A stretch of DNA of 64,000 nt, taken from NCBI GenBank assembly GCA_045546915.1, contig JAZQDU010000027.1, positions 1 through 64,000 of the forward strand, read 5' to 3'. The stretch comes from UMGS172 sp045546915 (lineage in GTDB: Bacteria > Bacillota > Clostridia > Oscillospirales > Acutalibacteraceae). Numbering within the stretch: the stretch's first letter is position 1; every line of letters starts with the position of its first letter. The notes below the pieces were generated by a model. It worked only from the letters and a program-made list of their open reading frames with translations. It did not search any database and was not told where the DNA came from. Of this stretch, positions 1 to 7,685 are shown piece after piece. A program made the translations under genes and the position numbers.

Positions 1-1119
1 CGACTTCCCTTTTCGGTAACTTCTTAACATCATATTATCAACAATATCCATATTGCCGACAAGTCCCATTCCAAGTCGGTCCTCAGGCACAAACGACAGC
101 CTTACTCCAAGTTCCCTTATCTGCAACGGTGTTTTATCGCGAAGATTTTCTATGTTACCGTTTTTAGGGTTCAAATAAAGAATCTCACCTTCATCTAAAT
201 GTTGCAAACCTGCTATTGCCTCAAGTAACTCACGCTGACCGCTACCGGCAATACCTGCAACACCCAGAATTTCACCCGAGCGAGCCGTAAACGAAACATC
301 ATCAAGTAATTTGACACCCTCACGGCTTTTACATGTGATATCCTTAACAATAAGACGGTCTTTAGGGTCAATAGGTTCACTGCGTTCAATGTTAAGGTCT
401 ATTTTCTGTCCTACCATCATTTCGGTAAGGATTGACTCATCAGCCTCGGCAGTATTTACCGTGCCAATATATTCACCTTTTCTTAAAACGGCAACCCTGT
501 CCGACAAAGACAAAACTTCATGCAATTTATGAGTGATTATAATAATCGCTTTGCCGTCATCGCGCATTGAACGAAGAACCTTAAATAATTTCTGAGTTTC
601 TTGCGGGGTAAGAACCGCAGTCGGCTCATCAAGTATTAAAATATTGGCGCCACGATAAAGCACCTTTATAATCTCAACCGTCTGTTTTTCTGAAACCGAC
701 ATTTCATATATCTTCTTTTTAGGGTCAATATCAAACCCGTATTTATCGGCAAGTTCCTTAACCTTTTTAGTTGCCGAATTCATATCATATTTATTTTTTT
801 CATTAAGACCCAAAACTATATTTTCAGTTGCAGAAAAAACATCAACAAGTTTGAAGTGCTGATGTATCATACCGATTTTATAGTCAAAAGCATCCTTTGG
901 CGATGAAATGACAGCTTCTTTTCCACCTATGAAAATTTGTCCTTCATCGGGATAATAAATTCCCGAAATCATATTCATAAGAGTAGTTTTTCCGCTTCCG
1001 TTTTCGCCTAACAATGATAAAATCTCACCGTGGTTCAAAGAAAGACTGACATTTTTATTTGCAACAACATTTCCAAAACGTTTTGTAATATTTTTAAGTT
1101 CAATGGCTACGCTGCTCAA
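1..1119 (-). CDS. Nucleoside/simple-sugar ABC transporter ATP-binding protein, duplicated ATPase, truncated by window edge
   Basis: This ATPase would power uptake of a nucleoside or related solute delivered by the BMP lipoprotein encoded just upstream. The 373 visible codons hold two ABC domains. The first has Walker A GENGSGKTT, the signature region MSVSEKQ and Walker B ILILDEPTAVL. The second opens with GIAGSGQ, the degenerate Walker A typical of the second half of the RbsA/NupO class. The family usually has about 510 residues, so the C-terminus lies off the left edge. I chose TTG at 1117-1119: AAAGGA stands 9 bases upstream, and the nearby ATG leads to a stop in another frame. The two permeases of the family are expected further left. 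Substrate is inferred from the partner. Confidence 0.93.
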   Translation of the reverse strand, partial: MSSVAIELKNITKRFGNVVANKNVSLSLNHGEILSLLGENGSGKTTLMNMISGIYYPDEGQIFIGGKEAVISSPKDAFDYKIGMIHQHFKLVDVFSATENIVLGLNEKNKYDMNSATKKVKELADKYGFDIDPKKKIYEMSVSEKQTVEIIKVLYRGANILILDEPTAVLTPQETQKLFKVLRSMRDDGKAIIIITHKLHEVLSLSDRVAVLRKGEYIGTVNTAEADESILTEMMVGQKIDLNIERSEPIDPKDRLIVKDITCKSREGVKLLDDVSFTARSGEILGVAGIAGSGQRELLEAIAGLQHLDEGEILYLNPKNGNIENLRDKTPLQIRELGVRLSFVPEDRLGMGLVGNMDIVDNMMLRSYRKGKS

Positions 1120-1202
1120 TCTTATACATCCTTTCATTTAAAGGTTAAAACAAAAAGCAAATCATGTTTTCTCTTTTAACCTTTAAACTTTTATATAACA
1201 AG

Positions 1203-1230
1203 TTCAGGCGGGACGAAAGTCCCGCCTGAA
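1203..1230 (-). promoter_or_regulatory. Intercistronic stem-loop between lipoprotein and ATPase genes
   Basis: A perfect 12-bp stem with a 4-base loop sits 12 bases after the stop of the lipoprotein gene and about 80 bases before the ATPase start. The minus strand has no strong U-run after it. It therefore looks like an mRNA-stabilising or partially terminating hairpin that would keep the binding protein more abundant than the ATPase. Confidence 0.7.
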
Positions 1231-1242
1231 AATTTTTAGTAA

Positions 1243-2436
1243 TTACTCGCTGATGCCGTCAATGTACTTGATGTCAAAATAAGGAGCGGACCTGTCAGAA
1301 GACTCTGCAAATACACCGTCTTTAATAGCTTCGGTCTCAGGAACAAAATCGCCTGCGTCAATAACGTCAGCAAGATAAGTATCAAGTTTTTTACCGCCTA
1401 CAGTAAAGGTGTTAATATCATAAACCTTAACTTCACCGGAAATAATCTTTGCCTTGATTTCTTCAATCTTTTCTTTTGTGCCGGGAGCAGCCACGGTCTC
1501 ATTAAGTTCGGTAAGGGCTACAGAACCGGATTCAATAGTACCGCAATAATCAGTAGGAATTGCTACACCTGCTTTGTAGTTTTCAATAATAAGTTTGAAG
1601 TAAGGAGTCCAGTCAATCTTAGAAGAAATAATAGCGGTGTTGGGGCCCATTGAAATAGTGCTGATGTTATAAGCAACGTTGGGAACACCCTTTTCTTCAC
1701 AAGCCTTAGGAGCACCTTCAGAGTCAGCGTGCTGGCTGATAAGAACGCAACCGCTGTTGATAAGGCTTAAAGCAGCCTCTTTCTCTTTAGCAATGTCGAA
1801 CCAAGAGTTGGTGTACTGTACCTTCATGGTAACGTCCTTGCAAATATAACGAACACCGAGGTAGAAAGAAGTCATACCAGAAACAACTTCTGCGTAGTTG
1901 AAAGCACCAACATAACCGATTTTAGCCTGGTCTCTGGTGATTTTACCATCAGCAATCATCTGCTCAAGTTTCATACCTGCAGCAACGCCTGCAAGGAAAC
2001 GACCTTCATAAATAGAAGCAAAAGCATTGTGATAGTTGTCAAGACCCTGGGTCTTAGATTTTGTACCGGTTGCATGACAGAACTCTACATCAGGGAATTC
2101 TTCAGCAGCCTGAATCATATAGGTCTCATGGCCGAACGAATCAGCGAAGATAATATCGCAACCCTCGTCAACGAGGTCGGCTGCAGCTTCGTAGCATGCT
2201 GCATCCTCAGGAACATTAACCTTAATGAGAACCTGCTCATCGGTCAAACCAAGCTGTTCCTTAGCTGCTTTAATAGCCTGGATAAAGTTGTTGTCATAGG
2301 TAGAATTTTCGTCATGGAGACAAATAATACCTATCTTGAAATCGTCTGCAGTTTCAGCAGACTCGTCGCCCTTGCCGCAAGCTGCGAATGAGAACAGCAT
2401 AGCAAAAACGAGCATAAGTGCTAAAAGTTTTTTCAT
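1243..2436 (-). CDS. BMP family ABC transporter substrate-binding lipoprotein
   Basis: This is an extracytoplasmic lipoprotein of the BmpA/Med class, which captures purine nucleosides or similar ligands for an ABC importer. The N-terminus is a lipoprotein signal (KK, hydrophobic core, FSFAAC with the lipidated Cys at residue 20). The mature part has the two-lobed BMP fold, with KIGIICLHDENSTYDNNF at the start and segments such as IGYVGAF typical of the family. Its 397 residues are usual. The start has GGAGGAG 6 bases upstream. It is the first gene of its operon behind a consensus promoter, and is followed by a hairpin and the ATPase gene. Nucleoside is the likeliest ligand, but this is inferred from the family. 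Confidence 0.93.
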   Translation of the reverse strand: MKKLLALMLVFAMLFSFAACGKGDESAETADDFKIGIICLHDENSTYDNNFIQAIKAAKEQLGLTDEQVLIKVNVPEDAACYEAAADLVDEGCDIIFADSFGHETYMIQAAEEFPDVEFCHATGTKSKTQGLDNYHNAFASIYEGRFLAGVAAGMKLEQMIADGKITRDQAKIGYVGAFNYAEVVSGMTSFYLGVRYICKDVTMKVQYTNSWFDIAKEKEAALSLINSGCVLISQHADSEGAPKACEEKGVPNVAYNISTISMGPNTAIISSKIDWTPYFKLIIENYKAGVAIPTDYCGTIESGSVALTELNETVAAPGTKEKIEEIKAKIISGEVKVYDINTFTVGGKKLDTYLADVIDAGDFVPETEAIKDGVFAESSDRSAPYFDIKYIDGISE

Positions 2437-2464
2437 TTCCTACTCCTCCAAAATAAAAATTATA

Positions 2465-2481
2465 TGTAAATATTATTTACA
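2465..2481 (-). promoter_or_regulatory. 17-bp palindrome in the BMP-operon leader (putative operator)
   Basis: The sequence TGTAAATATTATTTACA is a perfect 8-1-8 palindrome in the 5' leader, about 30 bases before the BMP start codon and about 100 bases after the promoter. A second inverted repeat (TTAATG ... CATTAA, 2556-2575) lies just downstream of the -10 element. Either could bind a repressor; the regulator is unknown. Confidence 0.45.
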
Positions 2482-2587
2482 TCGAAATAAAAAACAAAGG
2501 CAGACAAAAGCACGAACAAATTATTGTCCGAATCTTTTATCGCCTCCCGTAAAATTTAATGTAGTAAACCATTAACACTACAAAATT

Positions 2588-2616
2588 ATGTTACCACAAA
2601 TAGTTTTCCTTGTCAA
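2588..2616 (-). promoter_or_regulatory. SigA promoter of the BMP transporter operon
   Basis: TTGACA (2611-2616) and TAACAT (2588-2593) are separated by exactly 17 bases on the minus strand, giving a leader of about 145 nt before the lipoprotein gene. Confidence 0.85.
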
Positions 2617-2683
2617 CAAATTTTGACGCTTTTCGCAATAGGTTACATAATACATATTGTTTCTTATTTTAATTAAAATAACA

Positions 2684-2718
2684 ACAAAAAACCGATCGGG
2701 AATAACCCAATCGGCTTT
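2684..2718 (-). terminator. Rho-independent terminator of the S10-spc-alpha cluster
   Basis: A 9-bp stem (2692-2700 with 2706-2714, one G-U pair, 5-base loop) is followed on the minus strand by six T residues. It lies just downstream of the rplQ stop codon and ends the ribosomal protein transcript. Confidence 0.9.
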
Positions 2719-2729
2719 TAGTTTAAGAA

Positions 2730-3074
2730 TTATTTTACAAGCTCGATGATTGCCATCTCGGCTGCATCGCCGCGACGGGGACCGGTCTTGGTGATACGGC
2801 AGTAACCGCCGTTCTTCTCAGCATATGCGGGAGCAATTTCATCAAAAAGTTTCTTAACAACAGATTCTTTAGTGATGAAGCTGAGTGCCTGTCTCTTATT
2901 TGCAAGACTGCTGTCTTTTGCGAGTGTAATATATTTCTCGGTCATTGCACTGACTTCCTTAGCTCTGGTAACGGTAGTTTCAATCTTGCCGTTTTCGAGA
3001 AGGAAAGTAACCATAGCTCTGAGCATAGCGGTTCTATGGTCGCTAGTTCTGCCAAGTTTTCTGGTTCCGGGCAT
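2730..3074 (-). CDS. rplQ: 50S ribosomal protein L17
   Basis: L17 sits near the polypeptide exit tunnel of the large subunit. The 114 residues begin MPGTRKLGRTSDHRTAMLRA, the invariant L17 opening, and end in AAEMAIIELVK, as most bacterial L17 proteins do. It is the last gene of the S10-spc-alpha cluster, 23 bases after rpoA and directly ahead of a strong terminator. The ECF-transporter and truA genes that often follow rplQ in Firmicutes are absent here; a nucleoside transporter with its own promoter follows instead. Confidence 0.98.
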   Translation of the reverse strand: MPGTRKLGRTSDHRTAMLRAMVTFLLENGKIETTVTRAKEVSAMTEKYITLAKDSSLANKRQALSFITKESVVKKLFDEIAPAYAEKNGGYCRITKTGPRRGDAAEMAIIELVK

Positions 3075-3097
3075 TTAACTCACTCCTTTGAGAAACA

Positions 3098-4045
3098 TTA
3101 TTCGTCATCGCTTGCAAGAGCAAGGCCAAGCGACTGCAATTTGGCAATAACCTCTTCAAGCGACTTTCTGCCGAGATTTCTAACCTTCATCATGTCCTCT
3201 TCGGTCTTGCTGATGAGGTCCTCAACAGTATCGATGTTTGCACGCTTCAAGCAGTTGAAGCTACGTACTGATAAATCAAGCTCTTCAATGGTCATCTCAA
3301 GAATCTTGTCTTTTCCGTCTCCGGCCTTTTCAACCATTACCTCGCCATTAGCAGCGTCTGCCGAAAGGTCGATGAAAAGTTTGAGATGTTCAGTGAGGAT
3401 CTTGGCGGCCCAAGAAACTGCCTCTTTAGCAGTAATGGTGCCGTTAGTCCATACCTCAAGTGTCAAACGGTCAAAGTCAGTCTGCTGACCAACACGAGTG
3501 TTGTCAATGCTGGGCTTTACTTTGAGCACAGGGGCATAGTTGGAGTCAACGGGAATAACGCCGATAGGGGTATTATCGGTCTTGTTTCTTTCGGCCGGTA
3601 CATAACCTCTACCTTTGTCAATAGTTATCTCCATATTGAGCTTACCGCCCTCATCGAGAGTGGCAATATGCAGTTCGGGGTTGAGAATTTCAACCTCACT
3701 GTCAGCCTTAATGGATGCACCGGTAACCTCACAGGGTCCCTCAGCCTCAATATAAACAGTTTTTACGCTGTCGGTATGAAGCTTAGCGGTGATACCCTTA
3801 ATGTTAAGGATAATCTCGGTAACATCCTCTTTAACATTAGGTATGGTGGAAAACTCATGCTGAACACCGTCAATCTTAACCGATGTTACCGCAACACCCT
3901 GTAATGACGAAAGCAGTACTCTTCTGAGACTGTTTCCGATAGTGGTGCCGTAACCACTCTCAAGCGGTTCAAGCGTGAATTTACCGTAATTGCCGTCGGG
4001 CGTCATATCCAGTGTTTCAATTCTGGGCTTTTCAATCTCTATCAT
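3098..4045 (-). CDS. rpoA: DNA-directed RNA polymerase subunit alpha
   Basis: Alpha dimerises to nucleate RNA polymerase assembly, and its C-terminal domain touches UP elements and activators. The protein has 315 residues from the start chosen here. The N-terminal dimerisation domain (about 1-230) includes YGTTIGNSLRRVLLSSL. A linker and the helix-hairpin-helix C-terminal domain follow (RSFNCLKRANIDTVEDL, then VRNLGRKSLEEV). The frame stays open 42 codons further upstream, but the ATG at 4043-4045 has GGAG 5 bases before it and matches the usual MIEIEKP start. The 141-base spacer from rpsD is unusually long for this cluster and holds strong secondary structure. Confidence 0.98.
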   Translation of the reverse strand: MIEIEKPRIETLDMTPDGNYGKFTLEPLESGYGTTIGNSLRRVLLSSLQGVAVTSVKIDGVQHEFSTIPNVKEDVTEIILNIKGITAKLHTDSVKTVYIEAEGPCEVTGASIKADSEVEILNPELHIATLDEGGKLNMEITIDKGRGYVPAERNKTDNTPIGVIPVDSNYAPVLKVKPSIDNTRVGQQTDFDRLTLEVWTNGTITAKEAVSWAAKILTEHLKLFIDLSADAANGEVMVEKAGDGKDKILEMTIEELDLSVRSFNCLKRANIDTVEDLISKTEEDMMKVRNLGRKSLEEVIAKLQSLGLALASDDE

Positions 4046-4059
4046 AAAAGCTCCATTTC

Positions 4060-4112
4060 TCCGCACTTTGTGTTTGTTTGAAACCCGCAGGTTTGTGCGG
4101 AACCCATGCGGG
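4060..4112 (-). promoter_or_regulatory. Crossing complementary segments ahead of rpoA (possible pseudoknot leader)
   Basis: TCCGCAC (4060-4066) can pair with GTGCGGA (4095-4101), and CCCGCA (4084-4089) can pair with TGCGGG (4107-4112). The pairs interleave, so they form either a pseudoknot or mutually exclusive hairpins. The inner strand ends 5 bases from the rpoA ribosome binding site (4051-4054). This would suit translational control of rpoA, but it is an inference from pairing alone. Confidence 0.45.
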
Positions 4113-4143
4113 ATTGTTTTAATAATACATAAACGCTTTGTCG

Positions 4144-4169
4144 GCAGTTGTACAAAAATGTACAACTGC
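4144..4169 (-). promoter_or_regulatory. Perfect 11-bp hairpin just after rpsD
   Basis: GCAGTTGTACA pairs perfectly with TGTACAACTGC around a 4-base loop, 17 bases beyond the rpsD stop codon. No U-run follows, so it is not a classic terminator. It may protect or process the mRNA, or tune rpoA relative to the ribosomal protein genes. Confidence 0.65.
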
Positions 4170-4186
4170 AAACAAATCTAAACATA

Positions 4187-4813
4187 TTACTTAGAGTAGA
4201 ACTCGACGATGAGTTGCTCTTCGACAGGAGCGTCGATAGCATCACGGTCAGGAAGGTTAACAACCGAAACAGAATATGCCTCGCTGTTAACAGTAAGCCA
4301 AGTAGGTACAGGACGTCCACCGTTTGCTTCAAGAACAGCCTTTATCTTTTCAGAAGAACGGCTCTTTTCACAAATAGTAATAACGTCGCCGGCCTTAATA
4401 AGGCAGGAAGCGATATCAACACGCTTACCGTTAACCTCAAAGTGACCGTGGCCTACAAGCTGTCTTGCTTCTGCACGAGAAGAAGCAAAACCTGCTCTGT
4501 AAACGATATTGTCAAGTCTGGATTCGAGAATTCTTAAAAGGTTCTCACCGGTAACGCCGGTTTTACGCTCAGCGATTTCAAAATAATGGTGGAACTGAAC
4601 CTCATTTACGCCGTAGTAACGTCTTGCTCTCTGCTTTGCACGAAGCTGCATTCCGTATTCGGAAGTCTTCTTGCGTCCCTGACCGTGCTGGCCGGGAGCA
4701 TATTCTCTACGACCGATAGAGCACTTTTCTGAGTAGCAGCGCTCGCCTTTTAAGAACAATTTCTGTCCTTCACGACGGCAAAGTCTGCATACAGGACCGG
4801 TATATCTAGCCAT
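4187..4813 (-). CDS. rpsD: 30S ribosomal protein S4, zinc-binding form
   Basis: S4 is a primary 16S rRNA binder that nucleates small-subunit assembly and lines the mRNA entry site. The 208-residue protein begins MARYTGPVCRLCRREG. It keeps four cysteines in the first 31 residues (CRLC and CYSEKC), so it is the zinc-containing C+ type. The S4 RNA-binding domain follows (RLDNIVYRAGFASSRAEARQLV). In many bacteria S4 autoregulates its own or the alpha operon, which makes the structured spacer downstream of this gene noteworthy. Confidence 0.98.
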   Translation of the reverse strand: MARYTGPVCRLCRREGQKLFLKGERCYSEKCSIGRREYAPGQHGQGRKKTSEYGMQLRAKQRARRYYGVNEVQFHHYFEIAERKTGVTGENLLRILESRLDNIVYRAGFASSRAEARQLVGHGHFEVNGKRVDIASCLIKAGDVITICEKSRSSEKIKAVLEANGGRPVPTWLTVNSEAYSVSVVNLPDRDAIDAPVEEQLIVEFYSK

Positions 4814-4831
4814 ATTTACACCTCCAAATAA

Positions 4832-5224
4832 TTATACACGTCTTCTCTTAGGAGGACGGCAGCCGTTATGAGGGATGGGAGTAACGTCTTTAATAAGACT
4901 TACTTCGAGACCTGCAGACTGAAGTGCACGAATTGCAGCCTCACGTCCGGCACCCGGGCCCTTAACGTAAACTTCAACGGACTTAAGACCGTGCTCCATA
5001 GCGGCTTTTGCAGCGGTCTCAGCTGCACTCTGTGCAGCGAACGGGGTCGACTTTCTTGAACCACGGAAACCAAGTTCACCGGCAGATGCCCATGAAAGAG
5101 CGTTGCCCTGAGTATCGGTAATGGTTACGATAGTGTTATTGAAGGTCGACTGAATATGGGCAGCACCGCGCTCAATGTTTTTCTTCTCGCGGCGTCTGCG
5201 AGTTGTTGTTGCTTTAGTTGCCAT
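4832..5224 (-). CDS. rpsK: 30S ribosomal protein S11
   Basis: S11 forms the platform of the small subunit next to S18 and S21 and contacts mRNA near the E site. The 130 residues contain HIQSTFNNTIVTITD and GPGAGREAAIRAL, both diagnostic, and end in GCRPPKRRRV. It lies 17 bases after rpsM and 18 before rpsD. Confidence 0.98.
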   Translation of the reverse strand: MATKATTTRRRREKKNIERGAAHIQSTFNNTIVTITDTQGNALSWASAGELGFRGSRKSTPFAAQSAAETAAKAAMEHGLKSVEVYVKGPGAGREAAIRALQSAGLEVSLIKDVTPIPHNGCRPPKRRRV

Positions 5225-5241
5225 ATCTTACTTCCTCCCGC

Positions 5242-5610
5242 TTACTTCTTCTTGTTAGCGATTGTCTTCTTAGGACCTTTGCGAGTACGAGCATTCGTTT
5301 TAGAACGCTGACCTCTTACAGGAAGTCCTTTTTTGTGACGTGAACCACGGAAGCTACCGATTTCAACAAGTCTCTTGATATCAAAAGCAATCGCACGACG
5401 ACGGTCGCCTTCAACCTCAAGGTTGTGGTCGATATATTCACGCAGCTTAGAAATTTCGTCTTCAGTAAGATCCTTTACACGAGTATCAGGATTGATACCG
5501 GTATCTTTAAGGATCTGCTTAGATGTTGTAAGACCAATACCGAAAATGTAAGTAAGTCCAATTTCAACTCGCTTGTTATTCGGAAGGTCAACACCAGCTA
5601 TACGCGCCAT
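5242..5610 (-). CDS. rpsM: 30S ribosomal protein S13
   Basis: S13 sits in the head of the 30S subunit, makes intersubunit bridges to L5 and reaches the P-site tRNA with its basic tail. The protein has 122 residues, starts MARIAGVDLPNNKRVEIGLT, carries the helix-hairpin-helix segment YIFGIGLTTSKQIL, and ends in a Lys-rich tail (KGPKKTIANKKK). It follows rpmJ, the standard order of the alpha operon. Confidence 0.98.
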   Translation of the reverse strand: MARIAGVDLPNNKRVEIGLTYIFGIGLTTSKQILKDTGINPDTRVKDLTEDEISKLREYIDHNLEVEGDRRRAIAFDIKRLVEIGSFRGSRHKKGLPVRGQRSKTNARTRKGPKKTIANKKK

Positions 5611-5643
5611 TTAAATGCACCTCTCTATTGTTGATTGCGCAGG

Positions 5644-5757
5644 TTAACCCTGGCGCTGCTTGTGCTTAGGATTCTCACAGATTACCATGATTTTTCCCTT
5701 GCGTTTGATAATTTTGCATTTATCGCAAATTTTCTTAACAGAAGGTCTGACTTTCAT
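5644..5757 (-). CDS. rpmJ: 50S ribosomal protein L36, zinc-binding form
   Basis: L36 is a 37-residue zinc ribbon that stabilises 23S rRNA late in large-subunit assembly. Reading the minus strand between infA and rpsM gives MKVRPSVKKICDKCKIIKRK followed by GKIMVICENPKHKQRQG. The ligands are Cys11, Cys14, Cys27 and His32, so this is the C+ form. Its place between infA and rpsM is canonical. Confidence 0.97.
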   Translation of the reverse strand: MKVRPSVKKICDKCKIIKRKGKIMVICENPKHKQRQG

Positions 5758-5784
5758 CTTTTTTTACCTCCAAAGTGTTTGCTC

Positions 5785-6003
5785 TTACTTCGAACGCCAG
5801 GTAATGCGTCCTCTTGTAAGATCGTAGGGCGACATTTCAACCGTTACCTTATCTCCGGGAAGAATGCGAATAAAGTTCATACGCAGCTTACCTGAAATAT
5901 GGGCAAGGATAACGTGCCCTCCTTGTATTTCTACCTTAAACATCGCGTTGGGCATTGCCTCAACTACGGTGCCTTCCAACTCGATCATATCCTCTTTGGA
6001 CAT
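5785..6003 (-). CDS. infA: Translation initiation factor IF-1
   Basis: IF-1 occupies the 30S A site during initiation and helps IF-2 and IF-3 select the initiator tRNA. The 72 residues form a single S1-like OB fold: it begins MSKEDMIELEGTVVEAMPNA, continues through GHVILAHISGKLRMNFIRILPGD, and ends GRITWRSK. Length and sequence are typical. It directly abuts the upstream KOW-domain gene. Confidence 0.98.
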   Translation of the reverse strand: MSKEDMIELEGTVVEAMPNAMFKVEIQGGHVILAHISGKLRMNFIRILPGDKVTVEMSPYDLTRGRITWRSK

Positions 6004-6264
6004 TCATATCTCTCCCTTGACGTTATTCGTTCTAAGGTCACGCAACGCATGCCTTAGTGATTTGTTGGTTTCCATCTGCTCCTGCGCCAACTCATAGCCG
6101 GTAGGAGAAAGATGCTTTAGATTCTTTTTTTTAGGTTTTTCAAGTCTTCTTTCTTTACCGTCACACACAAGTGCGTAACCATCATCAGAAGAAATGACTA
6201 CTAAAAAATAACCTTTGTCTCTTCCCTTTCTGGAACAGACCACAGTACCTCTTGCGTACGGCAT
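6004..6264 (-). CDS. KOW-domain RNA-binding protein (L14e/L6e-like)
   Basis: This is an 86-residue protein with an N-terminal KOW motif: RGTVVCSRKGRDKGYFLVV is the glycine-centred strand pair. A basic stretch KERRLEKPKKKNLKHL and an acidic/basic helical C-terminus follow. Small proteins of this kind occur between map and infA in many Clostridia and are annotated as L14e/L6e/L27e-like. A ribosome-related role is inferred from fold and position; no precise function is established. Confidence 0.85.
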   Translation of the reverse strand: MPYARGTVVCSRKGRDKGYFLVVISSDDGYALVCDGKERRLEKPKKKNLKHLSPTGYELAQEQMETNKSLRHALRDLRTNNVKGEI

Positions 6265-6281
6265 TTCGCTTTTCCTCCGTT

Positions 6282-7031
6282 TTAAGCTTCCGTCATTATC
6301 ACGGGACCATCTGCTGTTATTGCAATGGTGTGCTCAAAATGAGCTGAAAGTGAGCCGTCGGATGTTAGTACTGTCCAACCGTCCGACATTGTTTTCACAT
6401 CGTATGAACCGGCGTTTATCATCGGTTCTATAGCGAGTGTCATGCCGGGTACGAGACGAACTCCTCTGCCGGGTACACCGAAATTGGGTACCTCCGGGGC
6501 TTCATGAAGGCTCGTGCCTACGCCGTGGCCTACGAATTTACGGACCACCGAGTAACCGCGAGACTCTACATACTGTTGTATCGCTGACGATATATCGCCG
6601 ATTCTGCCACCGGGGCATGCACGCTTAATTCCCTCGTAAAGGCTCTCACGTGTTGTGTCCATCAGCCGCTTTGCCTCAGGTGAAACATCACCGCAAGCAA
6701 ATGTAGCAGCATTATCGCCGTTATAGCCACCGAATTCCGCTCCAAGATCGACGCTTACGATATCGCCGTTTTTCAGGATGCGGTTCTTGGCAGGTATGCC
6801 ATGAATAACCTCGTTGTTAATAGATATGCAGGCGGTTGCCGGAAAGCCATAAAGTCCTTTAAAGTTAGGTCTTGCACCTTTTTCTCTAATAAACTTTTCA
6901 GCCATCCGGTCGAGCTCATATGTTGATACACCGGGCTCGACCGCCGAGCCTATTAATTTGAGTGCCTGTGCGGATATAACGCAGGCCTCTTTCATAATGC
7001 TAAGCTCTCGGGCTGTTTTGAGTATTACCAT
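6282..7031 (-). CDS. map: Type I methionine aminopeptidase
   Basis: MetAP removes the initiator methionine from nascent proteins. The 249-residue protein has the pita-bread fold with all five metal ligands visible in order: the Asp of SVDLGAEFGGYNGD, the next Asp of that segment, the His of KFVGHGVG, the Glu of AIEPMINAG and the Glu of HFEHTIAI. It has no N-terminal zinc-finger extension (type Ia). It lies 2 bases after adk, within the usual secY-adk-map-infA block. Confidence 0.97.
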   Translation of the reverse strand: MVILKTARELSIMKEACVISAQALKLIGSAVEPGVSTYELDRMAEKFIREKGARPNFKGLYGFPATACISINNEVIHGIPAKNRILKNGDIVSVDLGAEFGGYNGDNAATFACGDVSPEAKRLMDTTRESLYEGIKRACPGGRIGDISSAIQQYVESRGYSVVRKFVGHGVGTSLHEAPEVPNFGVPGRGVRLVPGMTLAIEPMINAGSYDVKTMSDGWTVLTSDGSLSAHFEHTIAITADGPVIMTEA

Positions 7032-7033
7032 TA

Positions 7034-7666
7034 TTAAATACCCAAAGCCTCAAAAACCAAGCGAGTTGTATCCTCAACTTTTTCCTGACCCTTAACTGAT
7101 TTTAATTTACCGGTTTTACGGTAATAATCCTTCAAAGGTTCTGTCTGCTCATGGTAGATAGAAAGCCTTTCAAGTACAGTGTCGGGAGCATCATCTTTGC
7201 GCTGAATAAGTGCTTCACCGCACTGATCACAAATGCCATCTTTCGAAGGTTTTTTGTAATCAAGATGATAGCTTGAACCACACTTGGGACATACGCGACG
7301 TCCACCAAGGCGGGCTGCAATAGCTTCATCACTTACATCGATATCAAGGACACAGTCCATTTCGATACCAAGTTCATCAAGTGCTTCAGCCTGCGGAATG
7401 GTTCTGGGGAAACCATCGAGAATAAAACCATTTTTACAATCGTCTTTACTAAGACGTTCCTTGATAATTCCGATTACAATGTCATCGGAAACAAGTTTAC
7501 CAGCTTCAGTAGCTGCTTTTGCTTTAAGACCCATTTCAGTGCCGGTTTTAATAGCCTCACGGATAATATTACCGGTTGAAATTGTGGGAATGGACAGCTT
7601 TTCGCAAACTATCTCTGCTTGAGTGCCTTTACCGGCACCGGGAGCACCTAAAAATATAAGTTTCAT
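7034..7666 (-). CDS. adk: Adenylate kinase with zinc lid
   Basis: Adenylate kinase interconverts ATP plus AMP with two ADP. The 210-residue protein opens with MKLIFLGAPGAGKGTQ (P-loop at 7-15). Its lid domain has four cysteines, CPKCG and CDQCG, the structural zinc site of Gram-positive long-form enzymes. DGFPRT and the other AMP-binding elements are intact. It lies between secY and map. Confidence 0.98.
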   Translation of the reverse strand: MKLIFLGAPGAGKGTQAEIVCEKLSIPTISTGNIIREAIKTGTEMGLKAKAATEAGKLVSDDIVIGIIKERLSKDDCKNGFILDGFPRTIPQAEALDELGIEMDCVLDIDVSDEAIAARLGGRRVCPKCGSSYHLDYKKPSKDGICDQCGEALIQRKDDAPDTVLERLSIYHEQTEPLKDYYRKTGKLKSVKGQEKVEDTTRLVFEALGI

Positions 7667-7685
7667 GATGTTGTCCCCCTAAAAG

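Noticed and set aside
1203..1230. Hairpin considered as the operon terminator after the BMP gene
   Set aside because: The minus strand lacks a U-run after the stem, and the ATPase of the same transporter follows directly.
2437..2587. Leader of the BMP operon considered as a purine riboswitch
   Set aside because: The three-helix junction and conserved loop sequences of the purine aptamer could not be found.
4042..4332. A 96-codon frame overlapping the end of rpsD and the spacer
   Set aside because: It runs across rpsD in another frame and has no ribosome binding site.
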